Part shown: positions 6,843-14,008 of the stretch, piece after piece
Position numbering within the stretch: the first letter of the stretch is position 1
Layout: every line of letters begins with the position of its first letter
Origin: Candidatus Ornithomonoglobus intestinigallinarum
Lineage (GTDB): Bacteria; Bacillota; Clostridia; UBA1381
Assembly (NCBI GenBank): GCA_018715365.1
Contig: DVLU01000020.1
Span: forward strand, 1-32,714
DNA: 32,714 nucleotides
Reading direction: 5' to 3'
Notes under the pieces: generated by a model
Told to the model about the DNA's origin: nothing
Database searches by the model: none
The model's input: the letters and a program-made list of their open reading frames with translations, nothing else
Translations under genes and position numbers: made by a program

Positions 6843-8042
6843 TTATTTGCCTTCAACAAGCCTCTGCGTATCTATCGCAATCATAAGCTCCTCGTTTGTC
6901 GGGATAACGAGCGTCTTAACAGCCGCATCGTCAGCCGAAATATCGACGGTTCCTCTTGCGGCATTCTTTTCGGGATCTATCTTTATGCCGATAAACTCAA
7001 GGTTTTCAACTATCGCAGCGCGTGTTTTTGCATCGTTTTCGCCAATGCCGGCTGTGAATACAACAGCGTCAGCGCCGCCCATTGCGGCAGCATATGCGCC
7101 GATGAATTTCTTAACGCTGTAATAGAACATATCAAGCGCAAGCTGTGCCCTCTTGTTGCCGTCGGCAGCGGCGGCCGTAAGATCTCTGAAGTCGGACGAA
7201 ACGCCCGAAACGCCGAACACGCCCGACTGCTTGTTCATGAGCTTGTCAACCTCATCGGCAGTCATGTTTTCCTTGTTTATAAGATACGTTACAACGGCGG
7301 GATCCATCGAGCCTGTTCTCGTACCCATAACAACACCGTCAAGCGGCGTAAAGCCCATTGACGTATCAACGCATTTTCCGCCGTCAACGGCGCTTATCGA
7401 AGAACCGTTGCCGAGGTGGCAGGTTATTATCTTAAGGTCCTTTATATCCTTGCCCAAAAATTCGGCGGCTTTCTGAGAAACGTATTTGTGGCTTGTGCCG
7501 TGGAAGCCGTATTTTCTTATCTTGTCCTTTTCGTAGAGGTCATAGGGAAGCGCATACATAAACGCCTTCGGAGGCATTGTCTGGTGGAACGCCGTGTCGA
7601 ATACTCCCACCTGAGGAACGCCCGGCATTATCTTCTCGCAGGCTTCTATGCCTATGATGTTCGGCGGATTGTGGAGCGGCGCAAGCGGAACGCACATTTC
7701 AAGCGCTTCTTTTACCTTTGCGTCTATTATGCACGAATCGGCAAACGATTCCGCCCCGTGAACGACTCTGTGACCCACAGCGCCTATTTCGTCCATTGAT
7801 TTTATAACGCCGTGATCCTCGTCAACAAGCGCCGAAATAACCATCTGTATGGCGTCGCCGTGATCCTTCATCGGCTTTTCGATTTTTGTTTTTGTGTTTT
7901 TTGCAATGTTTGTGTGCTGAATATTTGAGCCGTCTATGCCTATTCTTTCGCAAAGACCCTTTGCCATTACCTCATGCTTTGTCATGTCGATAAGCTGATA
8001 CTTAAGCGACGATGAACCTGCGTTGATAACCAAAATGTTCAT
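6843..8042 (-). CDS. ackA: Acetate kinase
   Basis: 399 residues, the usual AckA length. It makes acetate and ATP from acetyl-phosphate and ADP by substrate-level phosphorylation in the cytosol. ASKHA-fold motifs are clear: the N-terminal phosphate loop [30 protein letters not shown], the adenosine-site [22 protein letters not shown] with GTRTGSMDP, and [10 protein letters not shown] near the C-terminus. The start ATG (8040-8042) is preceded on this strand by GAGGAGAG. It lies 83 bases downstream of pta, which forms the classical pta-ackA operon. The spacer carries a GCGCGG/CCGCGC hairpin (8072-8090). It may also use acyl-phosphate made by PduL in the microcompartment operon encoded 3.5 kb away. 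Confidence 0.97.
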   Translation of the reverse strand: MNILVINAGSSSLKYQLIDMTKHEVMAKGLCERIGIDGSNIQHTNIAKNTKTKIEKPMKDHGDAIQMVISALVDEDHGVIKSMDEIGAVGHRVVHGAESFADSCIIDAKVKEALEMCVPLAPLHNPPNIIGIEACEKIMPGVPQVGVFDTAFHQTMPPKAFMYALPYDLYEKDKIRKYGFHGTSHKYVSQKAAEFLGKDIKDLKIITCHLGNGSSISAVDGGKCVDTSMGFTPLDGVVMGTRTGSMDPAVVTYLINKENMTADEVDKLMNKQSGVFGVSGVSSDFRDLTAAAADGNKRAQLALDMFYYSVKKFIGAYAAAMGGADAVVFTAGIGENDAKTRAAIVENLEFIGIKIDPEKNAARGTVDISADDAAVKTLVIPTNEELMIAIDTQRLVEGK

Positions 8043-8071
8043 TGTTTTTTCTCTCCTCTAATTATTGTTTT

Positions 8072-8090
8072 GCGCGGCGATGACCCGCGC
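8072..8090 (-). other. Hairpin in the pta-ackA spacer
   Basis: GCGCGG (8072-8077) pairs with CCGCGC (8085-8090) around a 7-base loop. No T-tract follows on the coding strand, so it is more likely an mRNA stability or processing hairpin than a terminator. Confidence 0.4.
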
Positions 8091-8125
8091 TGTATGTAAA
8101 ATCAAAAAATTAAAAAATCAATCGA

Positions 8126-9127
8126 TCAGCCCTGCGCCTGTATTGACGTTATTGCGATAACGCCCGCTATATCCTCCGCCGTGCAGCCTCTCGAAAGGTC
8201 GTTTACGGGCTTTGCTATACCCTGGAGCACGGGACCGTAGGCTTCGGCTTTTGCAAGACGCTGAACAAGCTTGTAGCCGATATTGCCCGCGTCGAGGTTC
8301 GGGAATATAAGAACGTTTGCCTTGCCGGCAACCTTTGAGCCGGGGGCCTTCTGGTTTCCCACCGATTCGACTATCGCCGCGTCAAGCTGAAGCTCTCCGT
8401 CTATCATAAGGTCGGGGCGTTTTTCTTGGGCAAGCTTTGTTGCCTCGCGCATTTTATCAACGAGCGCGTGCTTTGCGCTGCCGTATGTGGAGTGCGAAAG
8501 CATTGCGATTTTCGGCTCCGCCTCAACAAGCTGCTTAAACGACGCTGCCGACGAAATTGCTATTTCCGAGATCTGGTCGGCGTCGGGGTCCTGGTTGAGC
8601 GCCGAATCGGCAAAGATAAACGTGCCGTTTTCGCCGTATTCGCAGTTGGGGACGTTAAGTACAAAGAAAGCCGAAACGAGCTTTGTGCCCGGGGCGGTTT
8701 TGAGTATCTGCAGCGACGGGCGTATAACGTTTGCCGAGGAATTGACAGCTCCGGCAACCATGCCGTCTGCGTCGCCCGATTTTACCATCATAACGCCGAA
8801 ATAAAGCGGGTTTTTAATTGTTTCCGCGGCAAGCTCGGGCGTCATGCCTTTGTTTTTCCTGAGCTCATAAAAAGCGTTTGCGTATTCGGCCGCTTTTTCC
8901 GATGCTTCGGGATTAACTATTTCCGCGCCGGAAATATCAACGCCTTCTTCTTTGGCCATGAGGTTTATCTTGTCGGGATCGCCCACAAGCTTTATTTTTG
9001 CGTAGCCCTCTTTAAGAGCTATTTCGGCTGCTTTTATTGTACGCAGCTCTTCTCCCTCGGCAAGGACGATCGTTTTGAGATCGGCTTTGGCTCTTGCCTT
9101 AAGGTGTTCGATAAATGTACTGCTCAT
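8126..9127 (-). CDS. pta: Phosphate acetyltransferase
   Basis: 333 residues, a standard short-form Pta made only of the catalytic PTA_PTB domain, without the long N-terminal regulatory part of the enterobacterial enzyme. It converts acetyl-CoA and phosphate to acetyl-phosphate. Motifs include TIVLAEGEELRTIKAAEIAL near the start, DADGMVAGAVNSSANVIRP, MLSHSTYGSAK, DGELQLDAAIVESVG and the C-terminal FPNLDAGNIGYKLVQRL. The start MSSTFIEHLK (9125-9127) is chosen because AAGGAG lies about 9 bases upstream; an in-frame codon 36 bases further out has no support. Its promoter lies at 9216-9244. It is unrelated in fold to PduL, so the organism has two phosphotransacylase types. Confidence 0.97.
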   Translation of the reverse strand: MSSTFIEHLKARAKADLKTIVLAEGEELRTIKAAEIALKEGYAKIKLVGDPDKINLMAKEEGVDISGAEIVNPEASEKAAEYANAFYELRKNKGMTPELAAETIKNPLYFGVMMVKSGDADGMVAGAVNSSANVIRPSLQILKTAPGTKLVSAFFVLNVPNCEYGENGTFIFADSALNQDPDADQISEIAISSAASFKQLVEAEPKIAMLSHSTYGSAKHALVDKMREATKLAQEKRPDLMIDGELQLDAAIVESVGNQKAPGSKVAGKANVLIFPNLDAGNIGYKLVQRLAKAEAYGPVLQGIAKPVNDLSRGCTAEDIAGVIAITSIQAQG

Positions 9128-9215
9128 TGCAAAAAACTCCTTTTTTCCGCGGCATTGCCGCACTTTTATTTTACACCGTGTATATATGCACGGCTTTGCA
9201 TATTATGTCTTATCT

Positions 9216-9244
9216 ATTATATAACATTTTTATGCGGTTTTCAA
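9216..9244 (-). promoter_or_regulatory. pta-ackA promoter
   Basis: Read on the minus strand: TTGAAA (9239-9244), a 17-base spacer and a perfect TATAAT (9216-9221), about 90 bases upstream of the pta start codon. Confidence 0.85.
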
Positions 9245-9314
9245 GGGCTGACGCGAAAAAAATTTAATTTTCTTAATTATAATTATACTTACCGTCCCCG
9301 GGGTTCCAAAGTCG

Positions 9315-9469
9315 GCGGCGCATATTTCCCCTTCCGAGGAATGTATGTGCAGCGTAACATCCTTTCTGAGGAAGGGGTGATATGTGCCGCAAAAAAAGAA
9401 AAAAGAAAAGAAAACCTCACGGCAGCCGCCTCCGGGGTTCCAAAGGGGCGGAGCCCCTTTGAGGAAAAA
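9315..9469. repeat. Two-hairpin dispersed repeat, copy A
   Basis: It matches 13156-13299 almost base for base, apart from an 11-base A/G-rich insertion and a few substitutions. Module 1 (9315-9390) is a long imperfect hairpin: GCGGC ... CATAT ... CCCCTTCC pairs with GGAAGGGG ... ATATG ... GCCGC, with inner AGGAATGT/ACATCCT pairing. Module 2 (9441-9461) is a perfect 9-bp stem CAAAGGGGC/GCCCCTTTG with loop GGA, followed by AGGAAAAA. The conserved folding suggests a non-autonomous mobile or REP-like element. Confidence 0.85.
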
Positions 9470-9532
9470 TAAACACCCTCTTGACGTTTACATTTTCTTA
9501 AAAAAATATTTACAGTATTGCTCTTGATTTTA

Positions 9533-9560
9533 TTGTAAAGAAATGTTACGTTAATATAGT
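9533..9560 (+). promoter_or_regulatory. Possible promoter of the Gld-type ABC operon
   Basis: TTGTAA (9533-9538), a 16-base spacer and TATAGT (9555-9560) lie about 60 bases before the GTG start. The match is moderate and other AT-rich hexamers nearby are possible. Confidence 0.4.
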
Positions 9561-9621
9561 GTTTAAAAACCTTTCGAGGAAAACGCAAACATATGAAATA
9601 AAAATGAGGAAGTGATGCAAA

Positions 9622-10704
9622 GTGATTGAGGTAAAATCACTGACAAAACGGTACGGTGATCACACCGCCGTGAGCGACCTGTCGTTTACCGTCGAGGACG
9701 GGCTTATATACGGCTTTCTCGGTCCCAACGGCGCGGGAAAATCAACTACCATGAACATCATAACCGGATGTCTTGCGGCAACGCAGGGCGAGGTTAAAAT
9801 AGACGGCTATGATATTTTTGAAAATCCCGTTGAAGCAAAGTCGCGAATAGGCTATCTGCCCGAGCAGCCGCCGCTGTATCAGGACATGACTCCGCGCGAA
9901 TACCTTACGTTTGTCGCCGAGGCCAAGCGCATTGAAAAAAGCCGCGTAAGAGCCGACGTTGCGAACGTTATGGAGCGCACGGGCATAACCGATATGGCCG
10001 ACAGGCTCATAAAGAATCTTTCAAAGGGCTATAAGCAGCGTGTGGGCATTGCACAGGCGCTTTTGGGAAACCCGTCAACGATAATCCTTGACGAGCCGAC
10101 CGTCGGTCTTGACCCGAGCCAGATAATCGAGATACGCTCGCTTATTTCGGAGCTCGGCAAAACGCATACGATAATACTTTCAAGCCATATCCTGTCCGAG
10201 GTCCAGGCTGTCTGTGACAGGATAATGATAATTTCAAAGGGCAGGCTTGTTGCAAACGATACTCCGGAAGGGCTTGAAAAGCTCTTTGAGGGCAAAACGG
10301 AGCTGCATATAGACGTTAAGGCGCAAAAGGCCGAGGTTGAACGCGTGCTTGAGGGAGCGGTGTGCGTATCGGGCTTTGAAGCTTCCGAAAAGGACGGCAT
10401 AACAAGCGCGGTGCTGGAATGCGGCGATGAAACGGACTGCGAGGAAGCGCTCTTCTTTGCGTTTGCCGACGCGCGTCTGCCGATTATACACATGACAACC
10501 GAGCGCGCAAGCCTTGAGGATATATTTATGGAGCTTACAAGCAACGACGTCCCGGCGGCAGCCGACGGTGAATATAACGGCGAGCCCGATAATTTTGATT
10601 TCAACGCCGCGGAGGCGGCGGAAACGCCGGATACGGATGAGGAAACGGCCGAAAACAACGGCGGCGCATCCGATACGGAAGCAAAGGAGGATACGGAATT
10701 ATGA
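9622..10704 (+). CDS. ABC transporter ATP-binding protein (GldA-like)
   Basis: 360 residues. Walker A GPNGAGKSTT (about residues 35-44), the Q-loop region GYLPEQPPLYQDMT, the signature LSKGYKQRVGIAQAL, Walker B TIILDEPTVGLDP and the H-loop SSHILSEV are all present, so the ATPase should be active. The nucleotide-binding domain ends near residue 215; a regulatory domain follows to about residue 305, and then a roughly 50-residue acidic, disordered-looking tail rich in Glu, Asp and Ala that is longer than usual. The start is GTG at 9622, with GAGGAAG about 10 bases upstream; nearby ATG codons run straight into stops. The stop overlaps the permease start (ATGA). It energises an ABC-2 exporter whose substrate is unknown; the four-gene set resembles gliding-type GldA-F-G systems. 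Confidence 0.93.
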   Translation: MIEVKSLTKRYGDHTAVSDLSFTVEDGLIYGFLGPNGAGKSTTMNIITGCLAATQGEVKIDGYDIFENPVEAKSRIGYLPEQPPLYQDMTPREYLTFVAEAKRIEKSRVRADVANVMERTGITDMADRLIKNLSKGYKQRVGIAQALLGNPSTIILDEPTVGLDPSQIIEIRSLISELGKTHTIILSSHILSEVQAVCDRIMIISKGRLVANDTPEGLEKLFEGKTELHIDVKAQKAEVERVLEGAVCVSGFEASEKDGITSAVLECGDETDCEEALFFAFADARLPIIHMTTERASLEDIFMELTSNDVPAAADGEYNGEPDNFDFNAAEAAETPDTDEETAENNGGASDTEAKEDTEL

Positions 10705-11417
10705 CGGCAATAATAAAACGCGAGCTGCACGCGCTGCTTACGGGCGTTACCGGCTATATCTTCTGCTGCTTTATACTTGTTTTTGCGGGGATATACATGA
10801 ATATGCTCAACCTCAAGCAGGGCGCGGCAAACTTTGAATACGTTCTCGGCAATATGGGATTTATTTTCCTTATAGGCGTACCGCTTTTGACAATGCGCGC
10901 CCTCACGGAGGAGCGTAAGCAGAAAACCGATATGCTTCTATATTCGCTTCCCGTGAGCATGACGCAGATTGTGCTCGGGAAATACATAGCGATGCTTATA
11001 CTTATGCTTATGCCGATAATAATAGTCGGCATATATCCGCTCATACTGAGCTTTTACGGAAACGTTTATCTGCCGGCGAGCTACGGCACACTGCTTGCAT
11101 TTTTCTTCCTCGGTGCATCGCTTGCCGCTATAGGGCTCTTTATATCGTCGCTAACGGAAAACCAGGCCGTTGCGGCAATATTGTGCCTGCTTGTCGGGAT
11201 AATAAACTATTTCTTCACAACGATAGCTTCGTACATATCCTCATCGGGAATCGGCGGAGCTATTCAGGAGCTGCTTGAGAAGCTTTCGCTTTTTGAGCGT
11301 TTCTACAGCTTCCCTAACGGCGTGTTTGATATTTCAAACCTTATATTCTTGGCCGTTGTGGCTGTTGTATTTGTATTCTTCACCGTGCAGTCGATGGAGA
11401 AAAGGAGGTGGAGCTGA
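10701..11417 (+). CDS. ABC-2 type permease (GldF-like)
   Basis: 238 residues with about six hydrophobic segments, including TGYIFCCFILVFAGIYMNML near the N-terminus, FIFLIGVPLLTMRAL, YIAMLILMLMPIIIVGIYPL, GTLLAFFFLGASLAAIGLFI and the last LIFLAVVAVVFVFFTVQSME. The coupling segment LTEERKQKTDMLLYSLPVSM after the second membrane segment is typical of ABC-2 permeases. It overlaps the ATPase gene by 4 bases and has AAAGGAGG at 10683-10690. It would form the membrane channel of the exporter with the ATPase. The transported substrate cannot be inferred. Confidence 0.92.
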   Translation: MTAIIKRELHALLTGVTGYIFCCFILVFAGIYMNMLNLKQGAANFEYVLGNMGFIFLIGVPLLTMRALTEERKQKTDMLLYSLPVSMTQIVLGKYIAMLILMLMPIIIVGIYPLILSFYGNVYLPASYGTLLAFFFLGASLAAIGLFISSLTENQAVAAILCLLVGIINYFFTTIASYISSSGIGGAIQELLEKLSLFERFYSFPNGVFDISNLIFLAVVAVVFVFFTVQSMEKRRWS

Positions 11418-11418
11418 T

Positions 11419-12855
11419 ATGAAAAAAGGATTTTTTGAAAAGCTGAAAGAGCTTACCGGCGCAAAAAAGGTCCGTATGGGCGGCTACAGCGCCGCTGCGT
11501 GCGTGCTTGCGGCCGCGATAGGCGTTGCGGTTGTTATTGCTGCCGATTCGCTTCCGACGAAGTATACGCGCATAGATATGTCGGGCAAAAACCTTTATAA
11601 TATATCAACGGAAACCGAAAATATCGTAAAGGGCCTTGACAAGCAGGTGGATATATACTTTATAGCGCAGAGCGCAAACAAGGATGAAATAATAGACCAG
11701 ATGCTCCAGCGCTATGCGTCAATAAGCGGCAATATAAATTATACCGTTCAGGACCCGGCAAAGAACCCCAACTTCGCAAGCCAATATACAGACGAGGCCG
11801 TTGAGGAAAACAGCGTTATTGTTGTATGCGGCGAAAAGAGCAGATACGTTGCGTACAGCGATATTTATAAAACGGAAACAGATTACTCAACGTATTCGCA
11901 GACAACGGAATTTGACGGCGAAAACTGCATAACGAGCGCCATCTCATACGTTTCGAGCGATGATAACGACAGGCTCTATCTGCTGAGCGGCCACGGAGAA
12001 GCGGAGCTTGACACAACGTTTGCCGATATGCTTGCGGACAGGAACGCGGAGCATGAGGAGCTTACGCTTGTAAATGCCGAAAGCGTTCCGGACGACGCGG
12101 ACTGTGTTATAATAAACGAGCCGCAGTCCGATCTGTCGGAAAAGGACGTTGAGCTTTTGGAAAACTACCGTGCAAAGGGCGGAAATATAATAGTTGTGAC
12201 GGGTTATACCGGTCAGGATATGACGAACCTCAATAAATTGCTTTCCGGCTACGGCTGCTCTGTTGAAAAGGACCTTCTGCTTGAAGGCAGCATGTCAAAC
12301 TGCATCCAGGGCATGAACTACTATATTGTGCCGAACATCGAGCAGCATGAAATAACGGAACCGCTTATAAACGAAAATTATTTCATACTTACGCCTATGA
12401 GCATTGCCGTAAATGAAACGGAGGGCTCGTCGGCATCGGTAACGCCGATACTTCAAACGTCGTCCGAGGCATACATAAAGACGAACAGCGAAAGCGCGCA
12501 GACGCTTGAAAAAACGGACGCCGACCCGCAGGGGACTTATAATATAGGCGTTGTTTCCACGCTCACAACAGACGGCAAGGAATCAAAGCTTCTGCTTGTC
12601 GGCTCATCGGGCTTTTTGACGCAGGAAATGAACGCTGCCGTTTCCGGCGGAAACGGGGACTTGTTCCTTAACGCCGTAAGCTGGATGACAGGCAGGGAGG
12701 AAGGCATAGCGATACATGCGAAGTCGCTTTCGAACGAACGCCTTTCGGTACCGGAAAGCTCGGCGGGAGTTATAAGCTTTATCACGATATTCCTTATCCC
12801 CGCGGTAGTTATCGCAATAGGCGTGTATGTGCTTGTAAAACGCAGAAAGCGTTAG
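11419..12855 (+). CDS. GldG-like ABC transporter auxiliary protein
   Basis: 478 residues, matching the ABC_transp_aux (GldG-type) family. A membrane segment lies near residues 22-43 (AAACVLAAAIGVAVVIAAD), followed by a large extracytoplasmic part starting YTRIDMSGKNLYNISTETEN, the hallmark N-terminal motif of this family. A conserved YLLSGHGEAEL and a Rossmann-like AKGGNIIVVTGYTGQDM follow. The protein ends with a membrane segment FITIFLIPAVVIAIGVYVLV and a basic stop-transfer RRKR. The ATG at 11419 lies one base after the permease stop, with AAAGGAGGTGG just upstream. It is thought to pair with the ABC permease on the outer face. The gene is cut off from its usual DUF4340 partner by about 470 bases of repeats. 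Confidence 0.92.
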   Translation: MKKGFFEKLKELTGAKKVRMGGYSAAACVLAAAIGVAVVIAADSLPTKYTRIDMSGKNLYNISTETENIVKGLDKQVDIYFIAQSANKDEIIDQMLQRYASISGNINYTVQDPAKNPNFASQYTDEAVEENSVIVVCGEKSRYVAYSDIYKTETDYSTYSQTTEFDGENCITSAISYVSSDDNDRLYLLSGHGEAELDTTFADMLADRNAEHEELTLVNAESVPDDADCVIINEPQSDLSEKDVELLENYRAKGGNIIVVTGYTGQDMTNLNKLLSGYGCSVEKDLLLEGSMSNCIQGMNYYIVPNIEQHEITEPLINENYFILTPMSIAVNETEGSSASVTPILQTSSEAYIKTNSESAQTLEKTDADPQGTYNIGVVSTLTTDGKESKLLLVGSSGFLTQEMNAAVSGGNGDLFLNAVSWMTGREEGIAIHAKSLSNERLSVPESSAGVISFITIFLIPAVVIAIGVYVLVKRRKR

Positions 12856-12859
12856 TCTT

Positions 12860-12906
12860 TCGGCAGCCGCCTTACGGGATTCCAAAGGGCGGAGCCGCTA
12901 TGTAAA
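12860..12906. repeat. Degenerate copy of repeat module 2
   Basis: CGGCAGCCGCCTTACGGG followed by ATTCCAAAGGGCGGAGCC matches the second half of copies A and B, but the hairpin has lost a G and its 3' arm is mutated. It starts 5 bases after the GldG-like stop codon. Confidence 0.75.
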
Positions 12907-12914
12907 AACGGCAA

Positions 12915-13056
12915 CTGTTATCTGTTCCGCTCAAAAATCGCTTTGCCGCGCTCACGCATACCACGCGTCCCGGCACAGTGAAAAATCTTTACCGTATTCA
13001 CGAAGACGGTATGCGTTTCGCTTGCTTCAGCGAACATTTCGCGTAACAGACAACAG
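12915..13056. repeat. Long inverted pair with alternative inner stems
   Basis: CTGTTATCTGTT (12915-12926) can pair with AACAGACAACAG (13045-13056) with one mismatch. Inside, CGCATACC (12955-12962) pairs perfectly with GGTATGCG (13008-13015), while TACCGT/ACGGTA (12990-12995 and 13006-13011) competes for the same bases. This looks like a folded element, perhaps another dispersed repeat family. Confidence 0.55.
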
Positions 13057-13155
13057 CCGCCTTATCTTCTTGCGCCCGTCACCATTTGCTCCGAGCTGGT
13101 AACGCACGATGCGCGTTAAGGCTCTTCCGCAAACGGATGACGTGCGCTTCCCCGA

Positions 13156-13299
13156 GCGGCGCATATTTCCCCTTCCGAGGAATGTATGTGCAGCGTAACA
13201 TCCTTTCCGAGGAAGGGGTGATATGTGCCGCAAAAAAAGAAAACCTCACGGCAGCCGCCTTACGGGGTTCCAAAGGGGCGGAGCCCCTTTGAGGAAAAA
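13156..13299. repeat. Two-hairpin dispersed repeat, copy B
   Basis: Near-identical to copy A at 9315-9469 and in the same orientation. Module 1 is 13156-13231; module 2 is the perfect CAAAGGGGC/GCCCCTTTG stem at 13271-13291. It ends about 28 bases before the DUF4340 start codon. Confidence 0.85.
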
Positions 13300-13326
13300 A
13301 ACTAAGAAATGGAGGAATAAAACCAT

Positions 13327-13956
13327 ATGACAAGAGGAAAACGCCTCGGCGTCCTTTGCGGTATTCTTGTTGTTGCCGTTGGTGCATGCTTCGGCGCAAA
13401 GCTCGTTTCGGAGCGTGCCGAGGACGCCGACAAAACGAGCGTTATGAATATCGCCGCAGAGGATATAACGGGACTGAGCTGGACATATAATGACGAAACG
13501 GTCTCGATAACAAAAACAGACGGCAAATGGAGCTATGATTCGCCCGAAACGGAGGGCGACGACGTAAACGACATTGACGCAAACGAAATGGCGCAGGCAA
13601 TAGCCGATCTGAAGGCAACGGCTGTGATTTTGCCCGAGGAGCAGGCGGGCGACTACGGCTTTGACGACCCGACGTGCGAGATAATTGTAAAAACGGCGTC
13701 GGCCGATACAACGTATACCGTAGGCGCTCTCAATGAAATAACGGGCCAGTACAACCTTCAAATCACAGGCAGCGAAAACGTGTTTACGATAGATACGTCG
13801 TTTGTGAATATGTTTGAGAAGGGCTACAGCGACGTTAAGGCAACACCGGTGCCGACGGAATCGCCGTCGCCGTCCCCGGAAGCAACGGCTGAAGCCGATG
13901 CGGCCGAAGCAACGGCAACGCCCGTACCGACGGCAACGCCCGAGCCGCAGAGCTGA
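13327..13956 (+). CDS. DUF4340-domain membrane-anchored protein
   Basis: 209 residues. A basic start MTRGKRLG and one hydrophobic segment (LGVLCGILVVAVGACFGAKL, residues 7-26) anchor it in the membrane. The extracytoplasmic domain has the DUF4340 pattern: ITGLSWTYNDETVSITKTDG, KWSYDSPE, a YGFDDPTCEI repeat start, and TYTVGALNEITGQYNL. The last ~40 residues are a low-complexity Pro/Thr/Ala/Glu tail (TPVPTESPSPSPEATAEAD), perhaps cell-wall spanning. It has GGAGG 10 bases upstream of ATG. DUF4340 genes commonly follow GldG-like genes, so it probably belongs to the same exporter, although repeats separate them here. Single-domain versions like this are shorter than some DUF4340 proteins. Molecular role unknown. 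Confidence 0.88.
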   Translation: MTRGKRLGVLCGILVVAVGACFGAKLVSERAEDADKTSVMNIAAEDITGLSWTYNDETVSITKTDGKWSYDSPETEGDDVNDIDANEMAQAIADLKATAVILPEEQAGDYGFDDPTCEIIVKTASADTTYTVGALNEITGQYNLQITGSENVFTIDTSFVNMFEKGYSDVKATPVPTESPSPSPEATAEADAAEATATPVPTATPEPQS

Positions 13957-13969
13957 TTGGATTTTAAAT

Positions 13970-14007
13970 GCAGACAGGCAAACGGCCGAGGCCGTTTGCC
14001 TGTCTGC
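13970..14007. terminator. Perfect 18-bp palindromic hairpin between convergent genes
   Basis: GCAGACAGGCAAACGGCC (13970-13987) pairs without mismatch with 13990-14007 across a 2-base centre. It directly abuts the stop codon of the minus-strand gene (14009). T-tracts are poor on both sides, so it may work as a bidirectional 3'-end stabiliser as much as a terminator. Confidence 0.65.
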
Positions 14008-14008
14008 G

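Larger units (their letters stand above)
9128..9621. other. Divergent intergenic region carrying a repeat
   Basis: This 494-base gap between divergent pta and the ABC ATPase gene has no convincing gene. It holds the pta promoter, a partial GGGGTTCCAAAG fragment at 9300-9310, a complete two-hairpin repeat (9315-9469) and an AT-rich stretch (9470-9600) that probably carries the promoter of the ABC operon. Confidence 0.7.
12856..13326. other. Repeat-filled gap inside the ABC operon
   Basis: This 471-base stretch separates the GldG-like and DUF4340 genes and has no convincing gene. It contains a decayed module-2 repeat (12860-12906), a large inverted pair (12915-13056) with inner competing hairpins, a TAACGC/GCGTTA hairpin (13100-13118) and repeat copy B (13156-13299). 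The ribosome site of the DUF4340 gene (GGAGG, 13312-13316) lies at the end. Confidence 0.75.

Noticed and set aside
9289-9588. Open frame on the minus strand across repeat copy A, with similar peptide also read from 13079-13399
   Set aside because: The shared peptide is only the translation of the hairpin repeat. There is no ribosome site and the frames differ outside the repeat.
13100-13118. Short hairpin TAACGC/GCGTTA as a riboswitch or operator
   Set aside because: It is only 6 bp and sits within a block of repeats, so it has no independent support.
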